Source of the DNA: Phycisphaerae bacterium
Lineage (GTDB): Bacteria; Planctomycetota; Phycisphaerae; UBA1845; UTPLA1
Reading direction: 5' to 3'
Assembly: GCA_016935885.1 (NCBI GenBank)
Contig: JAFGQA010000435.1
Coordinates: 1-23,419 of the forward strand
Length of the DNA stretch: 23,419 nucleotides
Below, piece by piece: positions 16,477-23,419 of the stretch; the first letter of the stretch is position 1; the number at the start of each line of letters is the position of its first letter. The notes beneath the pieces were generated by a model that did no database searches, was not told where the DNA came from, and worked only from the letters and a program-made list of their open reading frames with translations. Both the position numbers and the translations under genes were made by a program.

Positions 16477-17165
16477 TGACGGACGTGTCCCTGGTGGACT
16501 CTGCTTGGTTGCCGGCCTTGATCTTCGTCGCGCGGATCACCGATGTCTCCCTGGGCACGTTTCGGATCATTTGTGTGACACGGGGACAGAGGACCGCTGC
16601 CGTGATCCTCGGGTTCTTCGAGATCTCGATCTGGGTTTTTGCCATATCGAGCGTTTTCGCCCACCTGGACCGCTGGGAGAACATCATCGCTTTCGCCGGC
16701 GGCTTCACCGTGGGCAATGCCCTTGGTATGTGGCTTGAAGGCAGACTGGCGATGGGCGTGCAGGTGCTGACGTTGATCTCAAAGGGGTCCGCCCAAGCGG
16801 TGGCAGAGTGCCTCCGATATGCCGGCTACGTTGTGACAACATTGAACGGGCGCGGCCGCGACGGGCCCGTAGCGTTGTGCATGGTGGTCGTTGCGCGCAG
16901 ACAGTCGCGCGCCGTCATCCGGCTCGCACGACAGGTTGATCCGGATGTTCATTCAACGGTCGAGGATGTTCGCGAGAGCACTACCAGCATCACGGCCCTG
17001 GGTGGCGGCAAGGTGCCTTTGTCGATTTCGAGTTTGTTGCGTCCGGCGCTGCGGGGCTTGGCAGCCTCGTCCGGCCGCCGCGTCGGCCGGTTGGTCGACG
17101 CGCCGACAAGGACCGTCGAATCGCCAACACTGCCGTCAGACGACCGCGCGCGTCGCTGCGCCTGA
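16473..17165 (+). CDS. UPF0316 / DUF2179-type membrane protein
   Basis: This 230-aa protein resembles the UPF0316 (YebE-like) family. Three N-terminal TM helices (about residues 12-30, 42-60 and 70-90) include the conserved ARITDVSLGTFRIICVTRG segment, an FFEISIWVFAIS helix and NIIAFAGGFTVGNALGMWLE. A soluble DUF2179-like domain follows (about 95-175) with GYVVTTLNGRGRDGPV. The last 60 or so residues are Arg/Ser-rich and look disordered; such a tail is not typical. Molecular function in this family is unknown. The ATG overlaps the upstream stop (ATGA), with a perfect GGAGG at 16461-16465, so translation is coupled to the deiminase-like gene. Confidence 0.82.
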   Translation: MMTDVSLVDSAWLPALIFVARITDVSLGTFRIICVTRGQRTAAVILGFFEISIWVFAISSVFAHLDRWENIIAFAGGFTVGNALGMWLEGRLAMGVQVLTLISKGSAQAVAECLRYAGYVVTTLNGRGRDGPVALCMVVVARRQSRAVIRLARQVDPDVHSTVEDVRESTTSITALGGGKVPLSISSLLRPALRGLAASSGRRVGRLVDAPTRTVESPTLPSDDRARRCA

Positions 17166-17260
17166 CGATCGGGCCCATGCCGGCGTCAGTCACGATGCTA
17201 GATGCCGGGACAGGAAGGTGGTGGCATGAACGAATCGCCTGATGTGGGTACAGACCACTG

Positions 17261-17533
17261 ATGATTGCGGTGTTCTTCGTGCCTGAGAGTTGCCTGGAAC
17301 ATGGACCCTATGGAGGAACAAGCAGGAGACTACTTGGCCGGACTTCTTCCATCTCGGACTACGTCGAATTCCACCGAGAGGTTGGGAGACTGCTCAGGGA
17401 GTACAAGGACGACCGGGTAGCGCCTACGGATGTGCTTTGGCAAATACGGCGTCTCTACGACGAGTTGAGAAATGCAAACGGGGGCCTGGAAGGGGTAGGG
17501 AGCGGGGAACCGCGTAGGACGTCAATGGCGTAG
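17261..17533 (+). CDS. Hypothetical protein, doubtful or frameshifted
   Basis: This 90-aa frame is of unknown family. Its C-terminal half (DYVEFHREVGRLLREYKDD, then VLWQIRRLYDELRN) looks like genuine amphipathic helices. The N-terminal half does not. In another frame, an ATG at 17301 opens a 39-codon stretch starting MDPMEEQAGDYLAGLL that looks more protein-like than the overlapping part of this frame. A single frameshift would join the two into one short helical protein. The start has no strong ribosome-binding site. It follows the UPF0316 gene by 95 bp. Treat it as a possible gene or gene remnant. Confidence 0.4.
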   Translation: MIAVFFVPESCLEHGPYGGTSRRLLGRTSSISDYVEFHREVGRLLREYKDDRVAPTDVLWQIRRLYDELRNANGGLEGVGSGEPRRTSMA

Positions 17534-17597
17534 CCGTTGTTCCTGCACGCTATCGCCAATTGAATAAGCGGGATGAGGCAGCAACGGGAGAACACGG

Positions 17598-17714
17598 ATG
17601 GGCAGAACGAAGAGGAAGAATGCCCGATACAAGGAAGCAAAGGAGTCAACGGACGCCAGGAAGGGCAAACGTCCAGCCGCTGAGAAGAAGGTGAAGGATA
17701 TAGGAAGTTCCTAG
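17598..17714 (+). CDS. Small basic protein, 38 residues
   Basis: This short ORF encodes MGRTKRKNARYKEAKEST followed by an equally Lys/Arg-rich second half and ends ...KDIGSS. About 15 of 38 residues are Lys or Arg, with no hydrophobic segment. A good ribosome-binding site, GGGAG (17586-17590), lies 7 nt before the ATG. No family is recognised. The composition suggests nucleic-acid or ribosome binding, but A-rich low-complexity DNA can also give such a frame by chance. A strong hairpin 23 bp after its stop could end its transcript, which supports a separate small transcription unit. Confidence 0.45.
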   Translation: MGRTKRKNARYKEAKESTDARKGKRPAAEKKVKDIGSS

Positions 17715-17736
17715 AGAACAATGCACCGGAGGGGAT

Positions 17737-17767
17737 CGCGGGCGGTAGTCTCAGCCTGCCGCCCGCG
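17737..17767 (+). terminator. Strong GC-rich hairpin between the small ORF and the glycosyltransferase gene
   Basis: Arms cgcgggcggtag (17737-17748) and ctgccgcccgcg (17756-17767) form a 12-bp stem with one G-T wobble and a 7-nt loop. The flank gagttt gives only a short T-run. It is probably a terminator or attenuator ahead of the glycosyltransferase gene, which starts 50 bp downstream. Confidence 0.55.
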
Positions 17768-17817
17768 GAGTTTGAACAACGAAGCGCGTCAAGGAATCGA
17801 ACTGCTAGGAGCCGGGA

Positions 17818-19221
17818 ATGTCGTCCGCATTGTCGAATCTTGCACACCAGGTTAGCTTGCCACGAGGCTGGCTCGACGGCCGGATCTCGCGTGCACGCGA
17901 TGTGCATCGGGATGCAGTGGTCAAGGTCACCATTCTTCTGACGAGCGGTCTGATCCTCCTGATGGCCTGGCTGCACGAGCCGGGCCGCCGGGCGGTCGAG
18001 TTGCTGTGGCACACGATGCCTGGCAGAGCAATGATCGTTGTCGGCGGGGTGTACGGTTTCTTTGCAACGGTATGGTGTTTCTGGCGGCTCTGGTTGGCGA
18101 TCCGGTATCGCCCTTCTCCTGTCGTCGGTGAGGATCGCTGCCCCTCCATCACGGTTGTCGTTCCGGCGTTCAACGAAGGACCTCTCGTTGGCGAAACGCT
18201 GCGATGCCTGGCCGAAGCTGATTACCCCCACGATCGGCTGAAGATCATCGTCGTTGACGATGGCAGCACCGATGATACGTGGTCACACGTCAAGGCGGCT
18301 GCGGAAGAGATCGGGCCGATCGTCATGCCCATCCGGTGTCCCGTGAACCGAGGCAAGCGTTGGGCGCTTTGGGAAGGCTTTCGCCGCGGGGAAGGAGAGA
18401 TCTTCGTCACCGTGGACTCCGACTCGCTGGTCGAGCGGGGTGCGTTGCGTGCGATGGTCAGCCCCATGGTGCTTGATCCGACGATCGGGGCCGTCGCCGG
18501 CAACGTGCGCGTGCTCAACCACCATGGAGGCCTGATTCCGCGGATGATGGCAGTTCGTTACGTCATGACGTTTGACTATAAGCGAACGGCCCAGAGCATG
18601 ATGGGCGGGGGCGCGGTGCTGTGCTGCGCGGGCGCGTTGGCCGCCTATCGGCGGAGCGCCGTGATGCCCGTGCTGGACCGATGGCTGCATCAGGTGTTCT
18701 GCGGTTGTCCGGCCCGCGCAGGGGAAGATCATGCAATGACGAACTTCATTCTTGGTCTGGGATACAAGGTCTCCTACCAGCGCACCGCCCGTGTCCACAC
18801 AAAAACCCCGACGACGTATGTAGGCTTGTGCAAGATGTTTCTCCGCTGGGGTCGGAGCAACGTCCGCGAGACCGTACACACGGCCCGGTATGTGTTCACT
18901 GATTTCCGAAAGGAACGCAAGCTCGGCATCCGCTTCAACTTCTTGATGGGTGCATTGGGCCTCATTATGCCGTATCCGTTCCTGGTAAGCGGCCTGATTC
19001 TGGCCGTATTCCTGCCAACCGTGTTTGGCCTGAAGATGCTGGCCGCGTGCGTTTCCGGCTCCCTCTTCACAGTCTTGTTCTGCCTTGCCCGCGAGCGGAG
19101 CAGCGAAGCGATCTTCGGCACGCCGTACGCGTTTTTTTCCACGTTCCTCCTTTGGTGGATCTGGCCCTATGCGCTGCTGACCTGTCACAAGAGCGTCTGG
19201 TTGACACGCTCCGTCGATTGA
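17818..19221 (+). CDS. Family 2 membrane glycosyltransferase (hyaluronan/cellulose synthase-like)
   Basis: This 467-aa inner-membrane GT2 enzyme probably polymerises or adds sugars to an extracellular polysaccharide. Two N-terminal TM segments lie at about residues 36-52 and 70-95. The GT-A domain has VVVPAFNEGPLVGETL (113-128), IIVVDDGSTDDTW, the metal-binding DxD in VTVDSDSLV (Asp200, Asp202), the catalytic-base-type AGEDHAMTNF (Glu303-Asp304) and FLRWGRSNVRE (341-351) in place of the QxxRW motif. Three to four C-terminal TM helices follow (about 372-460). The layout matches processive synthases such as HasA, NodC and IcaA, but the product sugar is unknown. ATG 17818 has AGGAG about 7 nt upstream. 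The TGA stop lies in the first unit of a gattgac heptad array. Confidence 0.9.
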   Translation: MSSALSNLAHQVSLPRGWLDGRISRARDVHRDAVVKVTILLTSGLILLMAWLHEPGRRAVELLWHTMPGRAMIVVGGVYGFFATVWCFWRLWLAIRYRPSPVVGEDRCPSITVVVPAFNEGPLVGETLRCLAEADYPHDRLKIIVVDDGSTDDTWSHVKAAAEEIGPIVMPIRCPVNRGKRWALWEGFRRGEGEIFVTVDSDSLVERGALRAMVSPMVLDPTIGAVAGNVRVLNHHGGLIPRMMAVRYVMTFDYKRTAQSMMGGGAVLCCAGALAAYRRSAVMPVLDRWLHQVFCGCPARAGEDHAMTNFILGLGYKVSYQRTARVHTKTPTTYVGLCKMFLRWGRSNVRETVHTARYVFTDFRKERKLGIRFNFLMGALGLIMPYPFLVSGLILAVFLPTVFGLKMLAACVSGSLFTVLFCLARERSSEAIFGTPYAFFSTFLLWWIWPYALLTCHKSVWLTRSVD

Positions 19222-19250
19222 CGATTGACGATTGACGATTGGCGATTGGA
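19216..19250. repeat. Heptanucleotide tandem array, gattgac type, at a gene end
   Basis: Five units read gattgac, gattgac, gattgac, gattggc, gattgga. The glycosyltransferase stop TGA (19219-19221) lies in the first unit, and the three intact units give TGA in all frames. Inverted fragments of the same word (atcgtca, gatcgtcaatg) occur at 19287-19318, reaching the next gene's start codon. Confidence 0.85.
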
Positions 19251-19315
19251 ATTCGTCTGCCATGCTCATGACCGTAGATAATCCGAAATCGTCATTGTAC
19301 AATCGCTGATCGTCA

Positions 19316-20053
19316 ATGAGCACGCGGCAGCCCCAAATCGAGAGTTTTGACCTACAACCCGATCGTGTGATCGCCGGGAAGTACGTCATCGAGTCCTTGC
19401 TTGGCAGAGGCTGGGAAGGCGAGGTCTATAAGGTCACTGAGCAGAAGACGGGCATTCCTCGTGCGGCAAAGTTGTTCTTCCCCCAGCGCAATCTCCGCGA
19501 CCGAGCGGTGAGATTCTACGCAACCAAGCTCAACCGCCTCCGCAAGTGCCCGATTATCATCCAGTACCACAACTCGGAGGTCATCCGATTCCGCGGGATG
19601 CCGGTGACCTGTCTGATCAGCGAGTTCGTTGAAGGTGAGATTCTCGCGAAGTTCGTCGCGAGGCGGCGTGGCAAGCGGCTGCCTTCGTTTGAGGCCCTGC
19701 ACCTGCTACACGCTTTGGCGATGGGACTCGAGCAGCTCCATCGAATGCGTGAGTACCACGGCGACGTCCATGACGAGAACGTGCTCGTGGAGCGGCGCGG
19801 GATCGACTTCGACGTGAAGCTCGTCGATCTTCATCATTGGGGGCCGACGAGCGCGGCAAACATCCGTGAGGACGTGATCCAACTGATCCAAGTTCTGTAC
19901 GATGTCGTCGGTGGCCGGCGCCGGTACGCTTCGCAGCCGCCGGAGATCAAGCGAGTATGCTGCGGCCTCAGGCGTGATCTGATCTCAAAGCGATTCCCAA
20001 CCGCCCGCCACCTGCGAGAGCACCTGGAATCCTTCACCTGGCAATCGGAGTAA
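19316..20053 (+). CDS. Small protein-kinase-fold protein
   Basis: This 245-aa soluble kinase-fold protein has a glycine-rich loop GRGWEGEV (30-37) and a candidate VAIK-type lysine at 52 (RAAKLFF). The catalytic loop HGDVHDENVLV places Asp150 and Asn155 as in HRDxxxxN. The magnesium-binding Asp171 sits in LVDLHHWG, where Ser/Thr kinases usually have DFG. The C-lobe is short. All core catalytic residues are present, so it may be active; the substrate is unknown. There is no transmembrane or sensor domain. ATG 19316 lies within an inverted heptad-like word (gtcaatg), and no other start fits before the fold begins. It lies 94 bp after the glycosyltransferase, which suggests control of polysaccharide synthesis, by position only. 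Confidence 0.8.
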   Translation: MSTRQPQIESFDLQPDRVIAGKYVIESLLGRGWEGEVYKVTEQKTGIPRAAKLFFPQRNLRDRAVRFYATKLNRLRKCPIIIQYHNSEVIRFRGMPVTCLISEFVEGEILAKFVARRRGKRLPSFEALHLLHALAMGLEQLHRMREYHGDVHDENVLVERRGIDFDVKLVDLHHWGPTSAANIREDVIQLIQVLYDVVGGRRRYASQPPEIKRVCCGLRRDLISKRFPTARHLREHLESFTWQSE

Positions 20054-20103
20054 GAGTGTATCCCATAGCTGGGGGTGGCGTGCCTCGCGCATGAGGTCGG
20101 TCT

Positions 20104-21453
20104 ATGAGTCTGTGGCTGTGGCTCGGCTTCATCCTGTTCATTCTTACCATGCTTGGGCTGGACCTGGGCGTGTTCAATCGCAAGGCCCATGTCGTCTCGA
20201 CGGGGGAGGCCCTCGTCTGGACGGCGTTTTGGGTTATGCTCGCCCTCGCCTTCAATTGCGGCGTGTATTGGATCTACGAACAGGACATCGCCGGCGCGTC
20301 CGCGATGTCCGGCTCCGACATGAGCGGGCAGCAGGCGGCGTTGCAGTTCTTCACCGGCTACGTGATCGAGAAGTCGCTGAGCCTGGACAACATCTTCGTC
20401 ATCGCCCTGATCTTCGCGTTCTTCCAGGTACCCGCCGCCTATCAGCATCGCGTTCTGTTCTGGGGCGTGCTCGGGGCGCTGGTCTTGCGCGGGGCGATGA
20501 TCGCCGCCGGTGCGGCGTTGATTCACCGCTTCGGTTGGGTAACGTACATCTTCGGTGGTCTTCTAATCGTCACAGCCGTCAAGATGCTGATCCTCCGCCA
20601 CGACAACATCGAGCCGGAGCGGAACCCACTCGTCAGGCTGGCTCGGCGCTTCTATCCAGTCAGCGGGCGATTCGAGGAGCATCGGTTCTTCACGCGACTC
20701 GACGGGCGGCGGGCCATCACGCCCCTTTTCCTGGTGCTGTTGGTGGTCGAGAGCAGCGACGCCCTCTTCGCCGTCGACTCCATTCCGGCGATCTTCGCCA
20801 TCACGCACGATCCGTTCTTGGTCTTCACTTCGAACATCTTCGCGATCCTCGGTCTTCGCTCGCTGTACTTCGCGCTGGCCGGAGTCATGGACAAGTTTCG
20901 CTACCTGAAGACGAGCCTCGTGTTCGTGCTGGCATTTGTCGGCGTCAAGATGCTGCTGGCGCACCATCATGCGATCCCCACGCTCGTCTCGCTGACCGTC
21001 ATCGGCGGCATTCTCTCTGTGGGCGTGCTTGCCTCGATCTTTGCGCCGCGCCGCGACACCGCTCCGCTCGCGCCGCCGCCGCTGTCCGCCGACGCGGAGC
21101 CGGCGCGAAGCGTGTGGAGGCGCTTGCGGCGCTTGTTCGTGCTGCTCATCGGCGGCAGCGTGCTGGCGATCGGGTTCGCGATGATCCTGCTGCCAGGACC
21201 GGCCGTGCTCGTCATTCCGGCGGGCCTTGCAATCCTGGCCTCGGAGTGCTTGTGGGCAAGGCGGATTCTGGCCAAGAGGAAGCGACTTCTCGCGGCATGG
21301 CGCGGCAATCCAAGCGAGCCGCCACAACCCGACGCTGATGTCGAATTCGAGCAACTGCGCCAGGGGCTTGCTCAAAAGCAGAGTCAACCGAAGGCTCGCC
21401 AGGAGGAAGCCAGGAGCCCCGAGGGCGAAGCGAAAGACCCACCCGCCAGCTAA
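20104..21453 (+). CDS. TerC-family integral membrane protein fused to a PGPGW-type domain
   Basis: This 449-aa polytopic membrane protein belongs to the TerC/Alx family, members of which are linked to metal (Mn) export. The core has about eight TM helices. Conserved acidic motifs are LTMLGLDLGVFNRKA (Asp20), EKSLSLDNIFV (Asp95) and VVESSDALFAVDSIPA (Glu216, Asp219, Asp225), which form the metal site in the family. After a Pro/Ala linker (about 318-340), a second membrane unit (about 345-405) with FAMILLPGPAVLVIPAGLAILA resembles the PGPGW family. The C-terminus (405-449) is Lys/Glu/Gln-rich and likely cytoplasmic. ATG 20104 has GAGG about 7 nt upstream. The stop TAA is the first three bases of a two-hairpin repeat element. 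It converges on hcp. Confidence 0.9.
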   Translation: MSLWLWLGFILFILTMLGLDLGVFNRKAHVVSTGEALVWTAFWVMLALAFNCGVYWIYEQDIAGASAMSGSDMSGQQAALQFFTGYVIEKSLSLDNIFVIALIFAFFQVPAAYQHRVLFWGVLGALVLRGAMIAAGAALIHRFGWVTYIFGGLLIVTAVKMLILRHDNIEPERNPLVRLARRFYPVSGRFEEHRFFTRLDGRRAITPLFLVLLVVESSDALFAVDSIPAIFAITHDPFLVFTSNIFAILGLRSLYFALAGVMDKFRYLKTSLVFVLAFVGVKMLLAHHHAIPTLVSLTVIGGILSVGVLASIFAPRRDTAPLAPPPLSADAEPARSVWRRLRRLFVLLIGGSVLAIGFAMILLPGPAVLVIPAGLAILASECLWARRILAKRKRLLAAWRGNPSEPPQPDADVEFEQLRQGLAQKQSQPKARQEEARSPEGEAKDPPAS

Positions 21454-21532
21454 AGCACTTCACGGTTGGATGCACCTGTGGCACCGCCGTCTCGGCGGTG
21501 TAGACACAGGCGAGACGCCCGTGCCACAAGCC
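21451..21532. repeat. Two-hairpin repeat element, copy A
   Basis: The first 50 bp (taaagcacttcacggttgga onward) are 49/50 identical to 23331-23380. Hairpin one is caccgcc-gtctc-ggcggtg (21482-21500). Hairpin two is cacaggc-gagac-gcccgtg (21505-21523), with one mismatch. Outer GTGGCAC (21478-21484) and GTGCCAC (21521-21527) are complementary. The TerC-family gene stops on the first TAA of the element. It lies between convergent genes and could act as a bidirectional terminator. Confidence 0.85.
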
Positions 21533-21560
21533 AGGCCCCCTTTCTATGCGCGATCTTACA

Positions 21561-23225
21561 TTACCGACCGGCCATCATAGCCTCAATGTCCTCCTGAACC
21601 GTGCCGACCGGTTTCATATCGAACTTCTCCACCAGGACATGGGCCACTGCCGGGGAAAGGAAGCCCGGCAGGGTGGGGCCGAGCCGAATGCCTTTGATAC
21701 CGAGATAAAGGAGCGCCAACAAAACTGCCACTGCCTTCTGTTCGTACCAGGCGATGTCGTAGGAGATCGGCAGCTCGTTGAGATCTCCCACGCCAAAGAC
21801 CTCTTTCAGTCTCAGCGCTATCGCCGCCAGCGAATAGGAATCGTTGCACTGGCCTGCATCCAGCACACGCGGGATTCCGCCGACGGTGCCGAGGTCCAGT
21901 TTGTTGTAGCGGTACTTCGCACAGCCCGCCGTGAGGATCACCGCATCTTTGGGCAGGTTCCGCGCCACTTCCGTGAAATAGTCCCTGGATTGATGACGGC
22001 CGTCACAGCCGGCCATGACAATAAAGCGCTTGATCGCTCCGGATTTGACCGCCTCGACGACCTTGTCGGCAAGCGCGAGAACCTGATGGTGGGCGAATCC
22101 GCCGACAATCTTGCCGGTTTCGATTTCGGTCGGCGGCGGGCACTTCCTGGCCAGCTCGATCATCTCGGAAAAATCCTTGGCTCCGCCTTCGGCCCTGTCG
22201 GGTATGTGCTTGGCGCCGGCGTAACCGGCCATGCCGGTCGTGAAGAGCCGGCCCAGATACGTGTTGTTCTTCTTCAACGGAACCAGACAATTCGTTGTCA
22301 GCAGAATCGGACCGTTGAAGGACTCGAACTCCGCGTTCTGCTGCCACCAGGAGCCGCCGTAGTTGCCGGCGAGATGATCATACTTCTTGAAGGCCGGATA
22401 GTAGTTGGCCGGGAGCATCTCGCCGTGCGTGTACACGTCCACGCCTGTCCCCTCAGTTTGCCTGAGCAGCTCCTCCATGTCCTTGAGATCGTGGCCGCTG
22501 ATCAGTATGCCCGGATTGCCGCGAACACCGATACTCACTTCAGTCACTTCGGGGTGGCCATACGCCGATGTGTGAGCCTCGTCCAACAGGGCCATGGTCT
22601 TGACCGCTGTCTCTCCCGCTCTCATGACCAGTCCGACCATCTCGTCCACCGACAGTTCCTTGGTAGTGGACGCCAGGGCCTCCATCATGAAATCGTAAAT
22701 CTCGTCTTTCTCAGACCCCAGGATCGCGGCGTGGTCCGCGTAGGCAGCGATCCCCTTCACCCCGATGATCAGAAGCTCGCGAAGGGAGCGGACATCCTCG
22801 TTTTCAGTGGCCAAGATACCGACGGACTTGGCCTTTTCCGCAAACGCGGCTGCATCTGCGGAAGACCAAGTAGCGGCGTCAGGCAACGGCTCGTCAAACT
22901 CCCGGCCGCTCTTTTCCTTGTAGGCGGCCAGAAACCTTGCCCGCAGTTGGTCCCGGCGCTCTAGCGCGTCTTTGATCATGGCGACGAAACGGTCGTTGTC
23001 CCAGTTGGCATTCGTAATCGTCGAGAATAGACACTGGGCCACGAACCGGCCGGTCTCCCTGTCGGACAATTTGAGGGCCTTCAGACGTTCGCCGTAGACT
23101 GCGATGCCCTTGAGCACATGGATCAGAAGGTCCTGGAGATTAGCAGTATCTTCAGGTTTGCCGCACACGCCCTTTATGGTGCAGCCTTGCCCCTTGGCGG
23201 TTTCTTGACATTGGTAACAGAACAT
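21561..23225 (-). CDS. hcp: Hydroxylamine reductase / hybrid cluster protein
   Basis: This 554-aa cytoplasmic iron-sulfur enzyme reduces hydroxylamine in vitro. In several bacteria it handles nitric oxide, acting as an NO reductase or S-nitrosylase. The N-terminal cluster motif is C3-x2-C6-x8-C15-x5-C21, the spacing typical of anaerobes rather than the CX2CX11CX6C of facultative bacteria. Hybrid-cluster ligand regions are visible: [65 protein letters not shown] and [12 protein letters not shown]. Length is normal. ATG 23225 has GAGGAG about 8 nt upstream. No hcr reductase gene lies beside it. Near-identical repeat elements flank it, and a perfect palindrome lies just upstream. Confidence 0.97.
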   Translation of the reverse strand: MFCYQCQETAKGQGCTIKGVCGKPEDTANLQDLLIHVLKGIAVYGERLKALKLSDRETGRFVAQCLFSTITNANWDNDRFVAMIKDALERRDQLRARFLAAYKEKSGREFDEPLPDAATWSSADAAAFAEKAKSVGILATENEDVRSLRELLIIGVKGIAAYADHAAILGSEKDEIYDFMMEALASTTKELSVDEMVGLVMRAGETAVKTMALLDEAHTSAYGHPEVTEVSIGVRGNPGILISGHDLKDMEELLRQTEGTGVDVYTHGEMLPANYYPAFKKYDHLAGNYGGSWWQQNAEFESFNGPILLTTNCLVPLKKNNTYLGRLFTTGMAGYAGAKHIPDRAEGGAKDFSEMIELARKCPPPTEIETGKIVGGFAHHQVLALADKVVEAVKSGAIKRFIVMAGCDGRHQSRDYFTEVARNLPKDAVILTAGCAKYRYNKLDLGTVGGIPRVLDAGQCNDSYSLAAIALRLKEVFGVGDLNELPISYDIAWYEQKAVAVLLALLYLGIKGIRLGPTLPGFLSPAVAHVLVEKFDMKPVGTVQEDIEAMMAGR

Positions 23226-23246
23226 GTGTCAACTCCTCGTGCTTGG

Positions 23247-23269
23247 GCAACAGCTCGCGCGGCTGTTGC
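23247..23269 (-). promoter_or_regulatory. Palindrome in the hcp leader, candidate operator or hairpin
   Basis: GCAACAGC (23247-23254) and GCTGTTGC (23262-23269) form a perfect 8-bp inverted repeat with a 7-nt spacer. It is 21 bp upstream of the hcp start codon. Other hcp genes are controlled by CRP/FNR-type regulators such as HcpR, whose sites are inverted repeats. This sequence does not obviously match an FNR half-site, so the regulator is unknown. An mRNA hairpin near the ribosome-binding site is the alternative. Confidence 0.4.
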
Positions 23270-23330
23270 TTGGAACCTTCGGTTTGAGGGGAATCTGACA
23301 CCTTGCCATGATTCCACCATGAATGCTGAC

Positions 23331-23412
23331 TAAGGCACTTCACGGTTGGATGCACCTGTGGCACCGCCGTCTCGGCGGTGGATTCACGGGCTTTGGCGCC
23401 CGTGCCACAGTC
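23331..23412. repeat. Two-hairpin repeat element, copy B
   Basis: This direct copy of 21451-21500 lies 1,880 bp away. Hairpin one is caccgcc-gtctc-ggcggtg (23362-23380). Hairpin two is cacgggc (23385-23391) with gcccgtg (23398-23404), a perfect 7-bp stem with a changed loop. It ends with gtgccac like copy A. It lies upstream of hcp near the window edge. Confidence 0.85.
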
Positions 23413-23419
23413 GCAGGCA

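Noticed and set aside
20091..21338. 415-aa plus-strand open frame starting just before the TerC gene
   Set aside because: It is a shifted frame of the TerC-family gene with an Arg-rich product and no membrane segments.
21546..22964. 472-aa plus-strand open frame
   Set aside because: It lies antisense to hcp, whose full set of cluster-ligand motifs, ribosome-binding site and length are clear. The antisense product has no recognisable domain.
21451..23412. hcp as cargo of a composite transposon
   Set aside because: The flanking direct elements are short and non-coding, with no transposase and no visible target duplication. hcp composition resembles the rest of the window.

Overview
The window is high-GC bacterial chromosome with about 20 genes and no rRNA, tRNA, transposase, phage gene or CRISPR array that I can see. 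The gene mix suggests a Planctomycetota-like or related anaerobic lineage, possibly a Phycisphaerae-type bacterium. It includes FloA with two NfeD proteins, a PocR-GAF-SpoIIE phosphatase, a TerC-PGPGW fusion, a small kinase beside a processive glycosyltransferase, and a hybrid cluster protein whose N-terminal cysteine spacing is typical of anaerobes. This assignment is an inference, because no phylogenetic marker gene is present.

Layout. At 1-2017 (+) there is a signalling phosphatase preceded by a hairpin. At 2233-6568 (-) lies a membrane-microdomain operon: ClpP-class protease/NfeD, short NfeD, FloA, and a single-pass membrane protein. A 591-bp divergent intergenic region (6569-7159) holds a duplicated 38-39 bp sequence, two hairpins and a candidate promoter. 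At 7160-11907 (+) a class I aminotransferase and ATP-dependent PEP carboxykinase flank an AAA-ATPase/DUF4276 pair of the kind found in anti-phage modules. At 12316-14598 (+) there is a two-component system with a 104-bp inverted-repeat element between the regulator and the kinase. At 14683-17165 (+) a tight operon encodes a VOC protein, a secreted agmatine-deiminase-like pentein and a UPF0316 membrane protein. At 17261-17714 there are one doubtful ORF and one 38-residue basic ORF. At 17818-21453 (+) there are a family 2 glycosyltransferase, a small protein kinase and a TerC-type transporter. At 21561-23225 (-) is hcp.

Two families of small repeats are the most striking non-coding signal. (1) Heptanucleotide tandem arrays (units gattgac, cattcgc/tattcgc and caactga) lie at gene ends. 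Three CDSs take their stop codon, and sometimes their last residues, from such an array. (2) GC-rich two-hairpin elements with the core gtggcaccgnc-gtctc-type loop lie at about 6766, 21451 and 23331, with a related MITE-like element at 12997. Two nearly identical direct copies flank hcp.

How the genes may work together. The NfeD/FloA operon probably builds and maintains membrane microdomains. The aminotransferase and PckA could carry aspartate through oxaloacetate to PEP, with the ATPase/DUF4276 pair inserted between them. Hcp handles nitric oxide or hydroxylamine stress. The best candidate for an underexplored system is the AAA-DUF4276 pair in its metabolic-operon setting, followed by the stop-codon-supplying heptad arrays.
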